Source: Flavobacterium sp. UBA7680
Lineage (GTDB): Bacteria > Bacteroidota > Bacteroidia > Flavobacteriales > Flavobacteriaceae
NCBI RefSeq assembly: GCF_002482975.1
Contig: NZ_DLHA01000019.1
Span: 627,077 to 691,076, forward strand
Direction of reading: 5' to 3'
DNA length: 64,000 nucleotides
This document shows positions 18,404 through 27,701 of the stretch, piece by piece. Within the stretch, counting starts at the first letter, position 1. Each line of letters starts with the position of its first letter. The translations under genes and the position numbers were made by a program. Below the pieces are notes generated by a model. The model was not told the DNA's origin. It saw only the letters and a list, made by a program, of their open reading frames with translations, and did no database searches.

Positions 18404-20331
18404 TTTGCTAAAAGTTTTTGGTAATAATCCTGATTAATAGTGTAATATTCTTCGTCTTCTTCAATTAAAAGATCATCAAGATTCTCAAAACATATTTCAT
18501 TAATATTTTCTATTAATTGGTTTTTAAAGGCTCCTTTAGATTTCGCGAAAATTTCAAATTCACTTTGAAGTATTGAATAATTGTTTTTTGAAAAAAACTC
18601 TAATGTTGAAGTATGAATTGGTTTAAAGACAAAATCTTTTGAATATATTGAGATCGTCTCTTCGGTTTTACTATGATCAATACTAATTTCAATTTGTTCA
18701 TCTAATACTGATTTGCTGTCTAGTTCTTCTGAATTTTCATCTCTTAAATATTCATTCAATAGTTCTACTGTACCAGAGTGTTGCTGCTGAACTTCCTTAA
18801 TTAGAGATTTATCAAGTTGAATTTTTTTACGTTTAACAGCATATACCTGCGGAACTGAACTAAGTGCCTTCCTCAAATCCTTATCATATATAAATTCACT
18901 AACTATTCTTTCAAAATTCTCTAGCTGAATATTATCTTTAAAAAGGCTTTTTTGAATAGTCTTAGTCAGTTGTTTATTATCAAAAGTTATTGACTGTAAA
19001 TCATGATCAAGATAGTGTAAATATAATGACAAAGCCGTTTCCTGATCATACTTAGCAATAAATTTAGAAGCTTCAAAAAAGATATTTTCAACCGAAGGAT
19101 TTTCTTTGTTTAATTTTCCTAATTCGATAATTTGATCCAGAAACTCTTTTGAGTCTTTATTGAAACCGGAACTAATTTCTTCAAATTTAGCTTTCCATCG
19201 TGTTGTGTTCTGAAGGTTGAGTTTTATTTCTGTTTCCTTATCGGGTAAATTTATTTTTGAAATTAATACAAAATGAATCTGGGCAATTTTACTAATTAGT
19301 TTTGTTTCAAATTCTTCTTTTGCATCTAAAGATGATGCATAGGGATCAATAGTTATTTTTCTTTTATGCCCAAATTTTTCTCTTACCGTATTTTCACAAA
19401 ATTTAAAAATATTAGTATGAAACTCATTCTCGCAAGATTGGATGGCGTGCTTATAATTATTACTGCCTTTCCTGTATCTAAAATGTTTTCTAACTACAAC
19501 ATCTGCAATTTCTTCAAATTCTTTTTCTATTGAAGAACCATTATCCACATATAGCTGTTTTAAACTATTCATTGTTGCCAGATAAAGTCTAATTACTTCA
19601 ACACAGCAATATTCAATATTTACAAAATTATTACTCGAATACCATATTTTATCTAAAACATTCGTTTCGTCTTTTGTGAGATTTAATTTTTTCTTGTATT
19701 TGTTTCTCCATTCAAATGTCGAATAATTAACTTGAGTATATTGATAATCATAATGATCTTCCCTCAATCTGGCAACGCCATCAGTATCTCCCACCTGCTC
19801 CATTTTTTTAATTAGAAAATTAATTCCATAGGTTTTAGTTTTAGGATAATGATTACCTAAAATTTCTAATTGTGATTCAAGTAAGATAATGTTTTTATGC
19901 TGGTCAAACTCATTTAACAGATCGAAAAGTAAAATAAAGGCATAATTAGTATTGCCCTCTAAATCTATAAATTGACCATTCAAAAATTGAGTTTTATAAT
20001 ATTGATAAAACTTTTTTTGGTTAGATGTAGCATAATTAATTTCTGAATAAGAGTAAACATAACTATGAGACCAATAAGGGACTTTTGATTCTAATCCATA
20101 ATCTGAATCAATCCTGTAAGATTGTGATCCAACATCTATAATTGAATCATCAATTTTTGAACTCGATTTAGTGACAGAGACATTGATCATATTTGTTCTA
20201 TTAATAGACGAAATCTGTTTTGTTCGTTGATTCTTCGCTATATCATAATAATTTACTTTGTTAGGCTCCGGTTTCTTTTTTCCTACCGAAACAAGAACAA
20301 TTATTATAAAGATTATAATTATTATTGTCAT
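18400..20331 (-). CDS. sngA: Shango SngA-like TerB-N/TerB-C protein with N-terminal membrane anchor
   Basis: 643 residues. A strongly hydrophobic N-terminus (TIIIIIFIIIVLVSV) should anchor it in the inner membrane. A TerB-N-like region follows (PYWSHSYVYSYSEINYATS, near 80-100, with conserved aromatics), then a long helical region and a C-terminal TerB-C-like part (LEFFSKNNYSILQSEFEIFA onward). TerB-N/TerB-C proteins linked to a DUF2791 ATPase and an SF2 helicase define Shango. The membrane anchor suggests the complex sits at the envelope. Confidence 0.8.
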   Translation of the reverse strand: MTIIIIIFIIIVLVSVGKKKPEPNKVNYYDIAKNQRTKQISSINRTNMINVSVTKSSSKIDDSIIDVGSQSYRIDSDYGLESKVPYWSHSYVYSYSEINYATSNQKKFYQYYKTQFLNGQFIDLEGNTNYAFILLFDLLNEFDQHKNIILLESQLEILGNHYPKTKTYGINFLIKKMEQVGDTDGVARLREDHYDYQYTQVNYSTFEWRNKYKKKLNLTKDETNVLDKIWYSSNNFVNIEYCCVEVIRLYLATMNSLKQLYVDNGSSIEKEFEEIADVVVRKHFRYRKGSNNYKHAIQSCENEFHTNIFKFCENTVREKFGHKRKITIDPYASSLDAKEEFETKLISKIAQIHFVLISKINLPDKETEIKLNLQNTTRWKAKFEEISSGFNKDSKEFLDQIIELGKLNKENPSVENIFFEASKFIAKYDQETALSLYLHYLDHDLQSITFDNKQLTKTIQKSLFKDNIQLENFERIVSEFIYDKDLRKALSSVPQVYAVKRKKIQLDKSLIKEVQQQHSGTVELLNEYLRDENSEELDSKSVLDEQIEISIDHSKTEETISIYSKDFVFKPIHTSTLEFFSKNNYSILQSEFEIFAKSKGAFKNQLIENINEICFENLDDLLIEEDEEYYTINQDYYQKLLAK

Positions 20332-20337
20332 CTGTAA

Positions 20338-21240
20338 TTAAATTAGGTCATCTATAATATCTGAAAAATCAAATTCATGAATCATTGTAATTGTATGACC
20401 ATCTTTTCGTAAACTTAAAGCTTTTTCTACTTTTCGCCCATAACAGGAAAATGCCCAAGCTGGATTTCCATTATCTCCTACAATTAGATAATCCGTTTTT
20501 TTATTAATGCTATTTGTGGGTATTCCTCCTAATTTTTTAATCTGATTTTGCAAGGTTTCTCTATTACCTCTTTTTAATACTCCTGTAATACAGAATGTTT
20601 TACCATCAAAATCAACGATTGGTTCACTTGTACAAAGACCAGAAATATTAATATCAGATGTTTCTATTTCAATTTGTTTTTGTAATTCTGAATCCTGCAG
20701 TTTTACAAATTGCTTGAAATAGGCTTTAAGAACTATTCTTTCTTCGTCATCAATTTGATTATCTGATAATATTGATAGTATTAAACTTCTAATCTCATCA
20801 TAGGGATAATATGTATTTAGGTGTTCATTTTCAGAAAGCCAAGTATTCAATTCAAATATCTCCTTATCACTGATTTCTCCATCAGATAATATTCCATGAC
20901 AAATACCTTGCAAAGTTTGAAGATCTGTAGTTACCGCGTTATAGTAATAATTATCACTTTCGTATTTTTGGCACAGCCAAAATAAATCTTCAATTGTTTC
21001 TTTAGGAGGTATTTTATTTGAAATAGTTTCTTCAATAATTGTCATGAACTCATTAAATGGATTACGATTTATTAATTCCTTATGTGTATTAACCCATTTT
21101 TTAAGTTCATTAATTTCTTTTTCATTCACTTCTTCATCAGATTTAATACCCACCAATAATCCTTTTAGAGAACTAATAGCTTTGTCTGCTTGAGATTTTG
21201 AAGTGTAAATTTTCAATAACTCTTGATCTATATTACTCAT
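20338..21240 (-). CDS. TerB-like repeat plus BRCT-domain protein, first gene of the Shango operon
   Basis: 300 residues. Three related helical units carry a shared acidic turn (GIKSDEEVNEKEINELKKW, GILSDGEISDKEIFELNTW, SILSDNQIDDEERIVLKAYF), reminiscent of TerB repeats. From about residue 210 comes a BRCT domain of the DNA-ligase type (FDGKTFCITGVLKRG, IKKLGGIPTNSINKKTDYLIVGD). BRCT domains bind DNA ends or phosphoproteins. The stop lies 6 bp before sngA, so it is part of the operon. The described Shango system has three genes; this would be an accessory fourth, possibly a DNA-damage or phage-DNA sensor. Confidence 0.78.
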   Translation of the reverse strand: MSNIDQELLKIYTSKSQADKAISSLKGLLVGIKSDEEVNEKEINELKKWVNTHKELINRNPFNEFMTIIEETISNKIPPKETIEDLFWLCQKYESDNYYYNAVTTDLQTLQGICHGILSDGEISDKEIFELNTWLSENEHLNTYYPYDEIRSLILSILSDNQIDDEERIVLKAYFKQFVKLQDSELQKQIEIETSDINISGLCTSEPIVDFDGKTFCITGVLKRGNRETLQNQIKKLGGIPTNSINKKTDYLIVGDNGNPAWAFSCYGRKVEKALSLRKDGHTITMIHEFDFSDIIDDLI

Positions 21241-21628
21241 ATCTTAACTTGCTTTTATAAAACATTCAATGACTTTCTTACTAACATATATTACTCTTAT
21301 TAACAATTTGATTCTTCAATATCTAATAATTTTTTAACTTGCTAATTAGAATTTAGTGCTAAAAACAAATATTATTATAATTTATGAATCTTTTTTACGG
21401 AAAACCATATTGTCTTTTCAAATATAAAGATTAAGAGATATCAACCACTGAGTATTTATACCTGTTTCTTTAAACGAATATTCAAAATAAAAAATTAAAA
21501 GAAGAGCAAAAACGGTAGATTAGTTTAAAGAACCAATCTACCGTTTTTTTTTGACTATACAAACAAAAACTAAAAGACTAGTTTAATGTAAAACCTCTTA
21601 GTTAGATCCATCGTTTTTATTACCTCAT
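21241..21628. other. Shango upstream region with a strong terminator
   Basis: This 390-bp AT-rich stretch has no credible gene. It holds the promoter region of the Shango operon on its left side and a bidirectional terminator at 21508-21548. No clear TAnnTTTG box was found near the start codon. Confidence 0.5.
21508..21548. terminator. Bidirectional intrinsic terminator
   Basis: A 13-bp stem, AAAACGGTAGATT/AATCTACCGTTTT, has A-tracts on the left and nine T on the right. It insulates Shango from the IS-bearing region. Confidence 0.8.
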
Positions 21629-21760
21629 TCACTTCTGATTAATTAAAGCAAGTTTCTCTTTCATTTTATTTAGCTCCTTCTCCATTCTTTCAATTGTCAG
21701 TAAAGTTAACTCACCTGAAACATCTGCCTTATCTAGCAGTCTTTGTTTTAGTCCCATCAT
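21629..21760 (-). CDS. Small coiled-coil ORF (43 aa), uncertain
   Basis: An ATG-started frame encodes a charged helical peptide (MMGLKQRLLDKADVSGELTL ... MEKELNKMKEKLALINQK). An in-frame stop lies just upstream, and the IS6 element begins 54 bp away, so it may be an intact small gene or the tail of one cut by the IS. No function can be assigned. Confidence 0.3.
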   Translation of the reverse strand: MMGLKQRLLDKADVSGELTLLTIERMEKELNKMKEKLALINQK

Positions 21761-21813
21761 TTCATGACATTATTTTGTTTTTTAATGCAGAAAAAACTAT
21801 AATGATCACTAAT

Positions 21814-22587
21814 GGTTCTGTCGCATCTGTCACAATAAAATATAAGTTTTTAAATGATTTAAAAGTTAAACTGCCAATTTACAAAATGATTTAAACATAG
21901 TTATCCCTGGTCTAACCATTTGATTCTTTCTCAGCATATGCACAACTTCAATTCCGCTCAATGTTCGTCTGGCCGATTCAAAACTTTTAAAACCTAATCC
22001 GTTTTGTATACGCCACTTTATAAAACGATGATCCTGTTCTACAATATTGTTGAGATATTTACACTGCCGGATTTTAATCTTTGTGAATGAACGTTTATTA
22101 TATACTTTGATCGCTGCGGTATTAGAACCGCTTTTATCAATGTTTATTACTCTTGGCCGGTAATTATTAGCAATTGCTTTAATTAGAAATGACTGAGCAC
22201 TCATTCTTTGTCTTTTTCTGGTCAAAAGAAAGTCAACTGTATTGCCTAATTTATCTACTGCTCGATATAAATAACACCAAATACCTTTTACTTTGATGTA
22301 GGTCTCATCCAATCTCCAGCTTGCCCCCACTCTGCCTTTTCTCTTCTTCATCTCTGCCTCAAGCAAAGGTGCAAACTTATAAACCCAACGCTGAATCGTG
22401 GCATGATCCACAATGACTCCTCTAATCTTCATTAGTTCTTCAACATCCCGGTAACTTAGTGTAAATCTTAGCTTGAAATATACTGCCTGAAGAATTATGT
22501 ATTTTGGATAACAATGACCTTTAGTATTCATCTTTTGATCGGTTTAAAATTCTAAAGATAAAAGTTATTCCCAGACGCGACAGAACC
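21814..22587 (-). mobile_element. IS6-family insertion sequence, apparently intact
   Basis: The 774-bp element has terminal inverted repeats GGTTCTGTCGCATCTG (21814-21829) and GGTTCTGTCGCGTCTG (complement, ending at 22587), and one transposase gene. Flanking octamers (TCACTAAT and AGATTTAA) do not match, so no target duplication is seen. This fits the recombination-prone behaviour of IS6 elements. A degraded relative lies immediately to the right. Confidence 0.88.
21866..22531 (-). CDS. IS6-family DDE transposase
   Basis: 221 residues, close to the family length. It has an N-terminal HTH region (LSYRDVEELMKIRGV), first catalytic D in WRLDETYIKVKG, second D in INIDKSGSN, and catalytic E in NNIVEQDHRFIKWR. 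The frame is intact, so the element may be active. Confidence 0.93.
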   Translation of the reverse strand: MNTKGHCYPKYIILQAVYFKLRFTLSYRDVEELMKIRGVIVDHATIQRWVYKFAPLLEAEMKKRKGRVGASWRLDETYIKVKGIWCYLYRAVDKLGNTVDFLLTRKRQRMSAQSFLIKAIANNYRPRVINIDKSGSNTAAIKVYNKRSFTKIKIRQCKYLNNIVEQDHRFIKWRIQNGLGFKSFESARRTLSGIEVVHMLRKNQMVRPGITMFKSFCKLAV

Positions 22588-22607
22588 AGATTTAACTTAG
22601 AAACTAA

Positions 22608-22805
22608 GCGTTGGATCCTGGCATGATCATAATCACTCCCCTTATCTTCATTATTTCTTCAACATCCCGATAACTTAATGTAAACCTAACCTTAAAATAT
22701 GCTGCCTGCAGTATAATAGACTTCTGATAGCAATGACCTTCGTCTTCATTTTTCGATGCGTTTAAAATTCTAAAGATAAAAGTTATTCCCAGATGCTACA
22801 GAGCC
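22608..22805 (-). pseudogene. Degenerate IS6 remnant (N-terminal end only)
   Basis: The segment matches the right-hand 200 bp of the neighbouring IS6 with many changes. It encodes only a decayed start (KTKGHCYQKSIILQAAYFK ... YRDVEEIMKIRG). It ends in the inverted repeat GGCTCTGTAGCATCTGGG (complement) at 22805. The rest of the copy is gone, replaced by the intact IS6. Confidence 0.8.
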
Positions 22806-22832
22806 AGGTATTGCATCTTCTAACCTGTAGAA

Positions 22833-22846
22833 GTGATATCAATCAC
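22833..22846 (-). promoter_or_regulatory. Orphan FNR-like operator with IS-interrupted promoter
   Basis: GTGATATCAATCAC has the same form as the five operators of the sulfide cluster. At the conserved 33-bp distance the -7 element should read TAnnTTTG (window 22803-22810). The minus strand reads TACCT and then runs into the inverted repeat of the IS6 remnant. The promoter was evidently cut by the insertion, and the gene it served is missing. Confidence 0.6.
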
Positions 22847-22864
22847 ATTGCAGGGATAATTATA

Positions 22865-22897
22865 AAAAAGAGTGCTAAAATACTCTAACACTCTTTT
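22865..22897 (-). terminator. Terminator after the OB-fold-like gene
   Basis: The hairpin AAAAGAGTG/CACTCTTTT is followed by T on both strands. It lies 60 bp beyond the stop at 22958. Confidence 0.65.
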
Positions 22898-22957
22898 AAA
22901 AACTAGTTTATTAAGAATAAAGAATTCCCTTGTTTTAAGTCAGTTTTAAGAGTATGA

Positions 22958-23419
22958 TTATCTGTTAGGTTTGTTTTTTTGCGCTCTTTTCCATCCATTC
23001 CATTTGGGATTTCCTTTAGCGTCTCTTAAATCGAGATGATAATCTCCTTTCCATACCGTCATTGCTATTATAGCCATTTTATTTTCATAAGTAACTTTAG
23101 AACCTTTTATTTTGATTTTATCGCCAGCGGCAAATAGAATGTCTTGATTGTCTAGATACCATTCTGGACCAAGGTGAACAGTTATATTTTCTTTAGCTTC
23201 CGTTTTTAAGACAAGATGAATGCCATTTGACATTCCTTTTTCAGGAATTATTTTTTCAACAGTAACAATAGTTCCTTTTAATTCAACGATAGTTGCTGGA
23301 TTAAAAAGCCTGCTGTAATTATTATTCGAACACCAACCACCACTTCCTCCTTGTGCAATGCTAATGACTGGCAGCAATGCAAAGAGTAAAATCCATACTT
23401 TGTTTTTAAAACTTTTCAT
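22958..23419 (-). CDS. Exported small protein, OB-fold-like, of the sulfide/efflux regulon
   Basis: 153 residues with a signal peptide (MKSFKNKVWILLFALLPVISIAQ). The mature part has alternating beta-strand patterns (ELKGTIVTVEKI, GIHLVLKTEAKENITVHLG, AGDKIKIKGSKVTYENKMAIIAM) typical of a periplasmic OB-like barrel, and a basic tail. Family members are often annotated only as DNA-binding or hypothetical. It has its own promoter with an FNR-like operator, so it belongs with the efflux and persulfide genes. A role in binding a metal or sulfur compound is inference. Confidence 0.75.
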   Translation of the reverse strand: MKSFKNKVWILLFALLPVISIAQGGSGGWCSNNNYSRLFNPATIVELKGTIVTVEKIIPEKGMSNGIHLVLKTEAKENITVHLGPEWYLDNQDILFAAGDKIKIKGSKVTYENKMAIIAMTVWKGDYHLDLRDAKGNPKWNGWKRAQKNKPNR

Positions 23420-23455
23420 GATTAACTAGTTTAAATTTGTAAAAAAAACTTCACT

Positions 23456-23499
23456 CAAAAGTACTTACTACACCAAAGGAGAAGTATGATATGTATCAC
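23456..23499 (-). promoter_or_regulatory. FNR-like operator plus -7 element for the 23419 gene
   Basis: The operator ATGATATGTATCAC (23486-23499) is centred exactly 33 bp upstream of a perfect -7 box, TACTTTTG on the minus strand (23463 to 23456). The start codon follows about 37 bp later. The geometry is that of class II activation. Confidence 0.75.
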
Positions 23500-23884
23500 A
23501 TTAACTTTATTATTAACAAACATTTAATAGCGTACCGCTTTGTAGTACTATATTTTGCGCAGCAAACAGGGACAACAGGAGGAGAAATCAGGCATTCTGA
23601 AATCAGGTAATCCATTAGATTATTTCATTAAAGCATCTGCTTAAAACAGTTATAATCCACAGCGGTTTTATACACTTGCGCTGTGGATTTAGGTTTAAGA
23701 GTTCTGAACAAAAAATTCCGTGGCACCCGTGCGCTAATAAGAACACAACCATTTTGAACACCAGGCTGCTATTCTGTATTTTCTTTGAATTTGCTGGCCC
23801 TAGGAATGGTAGTTATTTTAATCAAATATACTCTTCCTTTTTTTACTCAATGCTTTTATAGCAAACTACATCATTTTTTAATTT
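23500..23884. other. Intergenic region without a credible gene
   Basis: The only structure seen is a hairpin, AATCCACAGCG/CGCTGTGGATT (23654-23689). It is far from any stop codon and lacks a T-run. Short open frames here show no protein-like pattern. Confidence 0.5.
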
Positions 23885-24070
23885 TTAATCTCTGATACCA
23901 AACTTTCTTAAAATTTCTTCCATTAAACACCATTTGGTAAAAGATGACTGCAAAAGATTAGCTCCCACAAAGGCAGTAAACCAAAGCCAATTTTGATTGA
24001 TGTAAATAGCCAATACAAGACTAATTAAGATAAAGCTTCCAGCTATGGCTCTTATTATTCTGTTGATCAT
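23885..24070 (-). CDS. DUF2892-type inner-membrane protein
   Basis: 61 residues with two membrane helices (IAGSFILISLVLAIYI; WLWFTAFVGANLLQSSF) and a short tail with one cysteine (TKWCLMEEILRKFG). DUF2892 proteins occur alone or fused to rhodaneses (YgaP) in sulfur-handling loci. It is the last gene of the tolC-led efflux operon. A second such protein is encoded at 33273-33476. Confidence 0.8.
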   Translation of the reverse strand: MINRIIRAIAGSFILISLVLAIYINQNWLWFTAFVGANLLQSSFTKWCLMEEILRKFGIRD

Positions 24071-24102
24071 TTTTTTATTTTTTTTAATGTTATACTTCTA
24101 GA

Positions 24103-24444
24103 TTACCGCGTCAGCTCGCTTGGTGCTCCTGCACCTAGATCATTTGATTTTTCTATATTGAGAACCGCTATACGAATTTGTGATATGGGTTGCTGAACAG
24201 CATTGAAATTGCTGACCAATTGAAAAATTTCATCCACGTTTTCTTTTTGAACGAAAGCATAAAAGAAAATGGATTCCATTTCATTTACTTCAGAGGCAAA
24301 CCAATTCTCAGTGGTTGCTGTATCTGAAAAATCCATGTAAGTTGTTACTTCACTGAACGAGTAGGTTTTGACACCTGCTTTTTTCAAAATGACTTTGATA
24401 TCCTTTTGAAAAGCTATATTGGAGGTGATAATTACTAATTTCAT
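24103..24444 (-). CDS. PII-like small protein linked to RND efflux
   Basis: 113 residues, soluble, with a beta-alpha-beta start (MKLVIITSNIAFQKDIKVILKK; split here, the first strand is KLVIITSN), a middle acidic part, and VNEMESIFFYAFVQKENVDE leading to IRIAVLNIEKSNDL. Small PII-like (DUF3240-type) proteins are commonly encoded beside RND pumps and may regulate them. It lies 20 bp after the permease gene. The family call is by pattern and context. Confidence 0.55.
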   Translation of the reverse strand: MKLVIITSNIAFQKDIKVILKKAGVKTYSFSEVTTYMDFSDTATTENWFASEVNEMESIFFYAFVQKENVDEIFQLVSNFNAVQQPISQIRIAVLNIEKSNDLGAGAPSELTR

Positions 24445-24464
24445 TTTTCTTACTTTTTAAAGAA

Positions 24465-27400
24465 TTACTTTTCCCATTTTTTCCTTTCAGTAACATAATA
24501 GATCAGCGGCACAACCAATAGTGTCAGTATGGTTGATACTATGGCGCCAAATACTAATGATATTGCCAATCCTTGAAAGATAGGATCAAATAAGATAATA
24601 GAAGCCCCTATTACTACAGCTCCGGTGGTTAATAATATTGGAGTAGTTCTCACGGCGCCAGCTTCAATAATGGCTTGTTTTAAAGGGATCCCTTCTTGTA
24701 ACCGGATTTCAATAAAGTCGATGAGCAGTACCGAATTCCTTACCATAACTCCGGCTAACGCAATCATTCCGATAAAAGAAGTAGCGGTAAAGAAAGCTCC
24801 CAATAACCAGTGTCCCAATACAATTCCGATTAAGGAAAGTGGAATGGCCATCATCATGACCATTGGCGTTTTGAAGTTCTGAAACCAACCCACAATCAGC
24901 ATATAAATAATCACAATAACAATCATAAAAGCAATTCCTAAATCACGGAATACTTCTAGGGTAATTTGCCACTCACCATCCCACTTTACTGTAAAATCGC
25001 TTTCATCAGCAGGCTGCTCCATATAGAGTTCGTTGACTTTGTAACCTTTAGGTAATTTCATTTTTGCCAGTTTTTCATTCATGCCTAAAATAGCATATAC
25101 AGGACTTTCTAACGCGCCCGCCATATCTGCCGTTACATACACTACCCTTTTTTGGTCTTTTCTGTATATTGTTTTTTGTAAAGTGTCCTGAACGACTTTT
25201 ACTAAATCGCTAACAGGTATCATATTAGCATGATTTCCTTTAATTTTCAAGTTTTCAATATCCTGCAAACTGGTTTTATCTTTGTCATCAAGGGATAAAA
25301 CTATTGCCACATTGTCATTTGAGGTTTCATCATATAGGTTAGAAACCGGATATTCTTTTAAAAGATAAGTAAGGTTTCCTATTACTTGCTGCGGAGCAAT
25401 ACCGTTGAGCATAGCTTTTTCTTTGTCAACTTCAAGTCTGTATTCCGTTTGATTGTCCTCGGTCATCCAATCCACATCTACTATATCAGGAGTTGCTGCC
25501 AAAATGTTTTTGACTTGATTGGCTACCTTGATTTGGTCTTTGTAATTTGGCCCATAAACCTCAGCCACTAAAGTGGATAGCACAGGAGGTCCTGGCGGGA
25601 CTTCAATGATTTTGACATTTGCCCCATATTTTTCGGCAATTTTCTGCACCTCTGGGCGAACTTCTTTGGCAATACCGTGACTTTGCATCTTGCGATCCTC
25701 TTTGTGCAGCAAATTAACCTGAATATCTGCCATGTTACTACCGCCACGCAAATCGTAATGGCGAACCAATCCGTTAAACGTAATGGGGGCTGATGTGCCA
25801 ATATAGTTTTGATAGTTGACTACCTGAGGAACATTTGAAAGGTATTGCGCTATTTCCTGTGTCACCGCTGCTGTTCTTTCCAGCGTAGTTCCTTCAGGCA
25901 TATCAATCACCAATTGAAATTCGTTTTTATTATCAAAAGGCAACATTTTTACGACTACCGATTTGGTAAAAAACATAGTTACCGAACCTAGTAAAAGCAA
26001 CACCGTAATACCCACTAAAAGTCTTCTTTTTTTACTGCTTTCCAATAAAGGCCTTTCAAGTTTATTGTAGATTTTATAAATGAATGAGGTTTCTAAACCA
26101 TCTTCAGCTTTGTGTTCTTGTGTTTCTTTTTCCTGCAATAAATGGTACCCCAAATAAGGCGTAACTGTTAGAGCTACAAAAAGAGAAAGCAGCATCGCAA
26201 TCGAAGCTCCAATTGGCATCGGACTCATATAAGGCCCCATCATACCTGACACAAACGCCATTGGCAATATCGCAGCAATAACAGTAAATGTGGCTAAAAT
26301 GGTTGGGTTGCCAACTTCATTAATAGCATAGATTGCTGCTTGCTTGAATGGCAGCCGCTTCATTTTGAAATGGCGGTGCATGTTTTCGGCGATGATGATA
26401 CTGTCATCCACAACGATACCAACTACAAAAACCAAGGCGAAAAGCGTAATTCTGTTTAGTGTGTAACCTAATAGATAATAAGCAAATAAAGTCAAGGCAA
26501 AAGTTAGCGGTACTGAAAAAAACACTACCAGTCCACCACGCCAGCCCATCGCCAGAATCACCAAAATCGTCACGGCAATAATGGCAATGCCTAAGTGCAT
26601 TAGCAACTCACCTACTTTATCTGAAGCGGTTTCTCCATAATTTCGGGTTACTTCAACATGAACATCATCGGTGATAATAGTTTTCTTTAATTGATGTACA
26701 CGTTCCAATATCTTTTCCGAAATCTTCATGGCATCAGCACCTTTTACTTTCCCGATGGAGATAGTTACTGCAGGATATTCGGATTTTGCCGTTTTAAATT
26801 TTTCATTCGCTTTGCCATAGCCAAAAGACACATAACTTTTTGGCGCTGAAGGCCCATCTTCTACTTTGGCTACTTGTTTTAAATATACCGGCATATTGGC
26901 ATTAACTCCTACTACCAGGTTTTCAACATCCTGTGATGATTTTAAAAACTGTCCAGTAGTGACTAAATATTCTTTATCGTCATTTACAAAACTACCCGAT
27001 TGAGCGCTGCCGTTATTAGCCTGAATCATTTGCATAATAGTCAAGGCATCCACACCGTTTTCGGCCATTTTATCTTTGTCGAGCACCACTTTTACTTCCC
27101 TGTTTCTGCCACCAATTTCACGAGTGATCGCTACGTCTTTTACTTTTTCCACTTCTGATGTCACTTCTTCAGCGACCTGGCGCAATTCGAAATCACTTAA
27201 TTTATCACTCCAAAGCGTTAATCCTAACATCGGAACATCATCAATAGAACGGGTTTTTACGATAGGTTTGTAAACGCCTTGGGGAAACATGTTCTCATGT
27301 TTAGCCAATTCGTCATATAATTTAACATAGGATCGTTCCACATCCTGACCTACATAAAATTGAACAATCAACATGGCCTGTCCGTTCATGGCCATACTAT

Positions 27401-27656
27401 GCACATGTTCTACACCTTTGATATTGGAAAGGACCTTCTCTAAGGGTTTAACCACACGGCTTTCTACCTCTGTTGGATTAGCTCCCGGATATCCCACCAT
27501 CACATCTGCCATGGGCACATTGATTTGCGGTTCTTCTTCACGAGGAATTAAAAATGAACTATAAACGCCTATTATCATCAAACCCACCATTAATAAAATG
27601 GTTAATTTGGAGTGAATAAAAAAATGGGCTATTTTACCTGATATACCTTCTTGCAT
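24465..27656 (-). CDS. RND efflux permease (AcrB/MdtB type), sulfide-cluster operon
   Basis: 1063 residues, full length for a homotrimeric proton-driven inner-membrane pump. The first helix (SKLTILLMVGLMIIGVYSSF) is followed by the porter domain, the TM4 proton-relay aspartates in FVVGIVVDDSIIIAENMHRH, the FVSGMMGPYMSPMPIGASI segment, and a second porter domain and helix bundle ending in LLVVPLIYYVTERKKW. It is co-transcribed with tolC and hlyD genes upstream. Its operon shares the FNR-like operator with the persulfide genes. The substrate is unknown; export of a sulfur compound or metal-thiolate is possible. Confidence 0.93.
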   Translation of the reverse strand: MQEGISGKIAHFFIHSKLTILLMVGLMIIGVYSSFLIPREEEPQINVPMADVMVGYPGANPTEVESRVVKPLEKVLSNIKGVEHVHSMAMNGQAMLIVQFYVGQDVERSYVKLYDELAKHENMFPQGVYKPIVKTRSIDDVPMLGLTLWSDKLSDFELRQVAEEVTSEVEKVKDVAITREIGGRNREVKVVLDKDKMAENGVDALTIMQMIQANNGSAQSGSFVNDDKEYLVTTGQFLKSSQDVENLVVGVNANMPVYLKQVAKVEDGPSAPKSYVSFGYGKANEKFKTAKSEYPAVTISIGKVKGADAMKISEKILERVHQLKKTIITDDVHVEVTRNYGETASDKVGELLMHLGIAIIAVTILVILAMGWRGGLVVFFSVPLTFALTLFAYYLLGYTLNRITLFALVFVVGIVVDDSIIIAENMHRHFKMKRLPFKQAAIYAINEVGNPTILATFTVIAAILPMAFVSGMMGPYMSPMPIGASIAMLLSLFVALTVTPYLGYHLLQEKETQEHKAEDGLETSFIYKIYNKLERPLLESSKKRRLLVGITVLLLLGSVTMFFTKSVVVKMLPFDNKNEFQLVIDMPEGTTLERTAAVTQEIAQYLSNVPQVVNYQNYIGTSAPITFNGLVRHYDLRGGSNMADIQVNLLHKEDRKMQSHGIAKEVRPEVQKIAEKYGANVKIIEVPPGPPVLSTLVAEVYGPNYKDQIKVANQVKNILAATPDIVDVDWMTEDNQTEYRLEVDKEKAMLNGIAPQQVIGNLTYLLKEYPVSNLYDETSNDNVAIVLSLDDKDKTSLQDIENLKIKGNHANMIPVSDLVKVVQDTLQKTIYRKDQKRVVYVTADMAGALESPVYAILGMNEKLAKMKLPKGYKVNELYMEQPADESDFTVKWDGEWQITLEVFRDLGIAFMIVIVIIYMLIVGWFQNFKTPMVMMMAIPLSLIGIVLGHWLLGAFFTATSFIGMIALAGVMVRNSVLLIDFIEIRLQEGIPLKQAIIEAGAVRTTPILLTTGAVVIGASIILFDPIFQGLAISLVFGAIVSTILTLLVVPLIYYVTERKKWEK

Positions 27657-27701
27657 GATTTATAATTTGAGAATGTGAGAATGTGAGAATTTGAAAATGA
27701 A

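Noticed and set aside
23676..23861. Short open frame in the gap before DUF2892
   Set aside because: No signal, domain or codon pattern; more likely noncoding.
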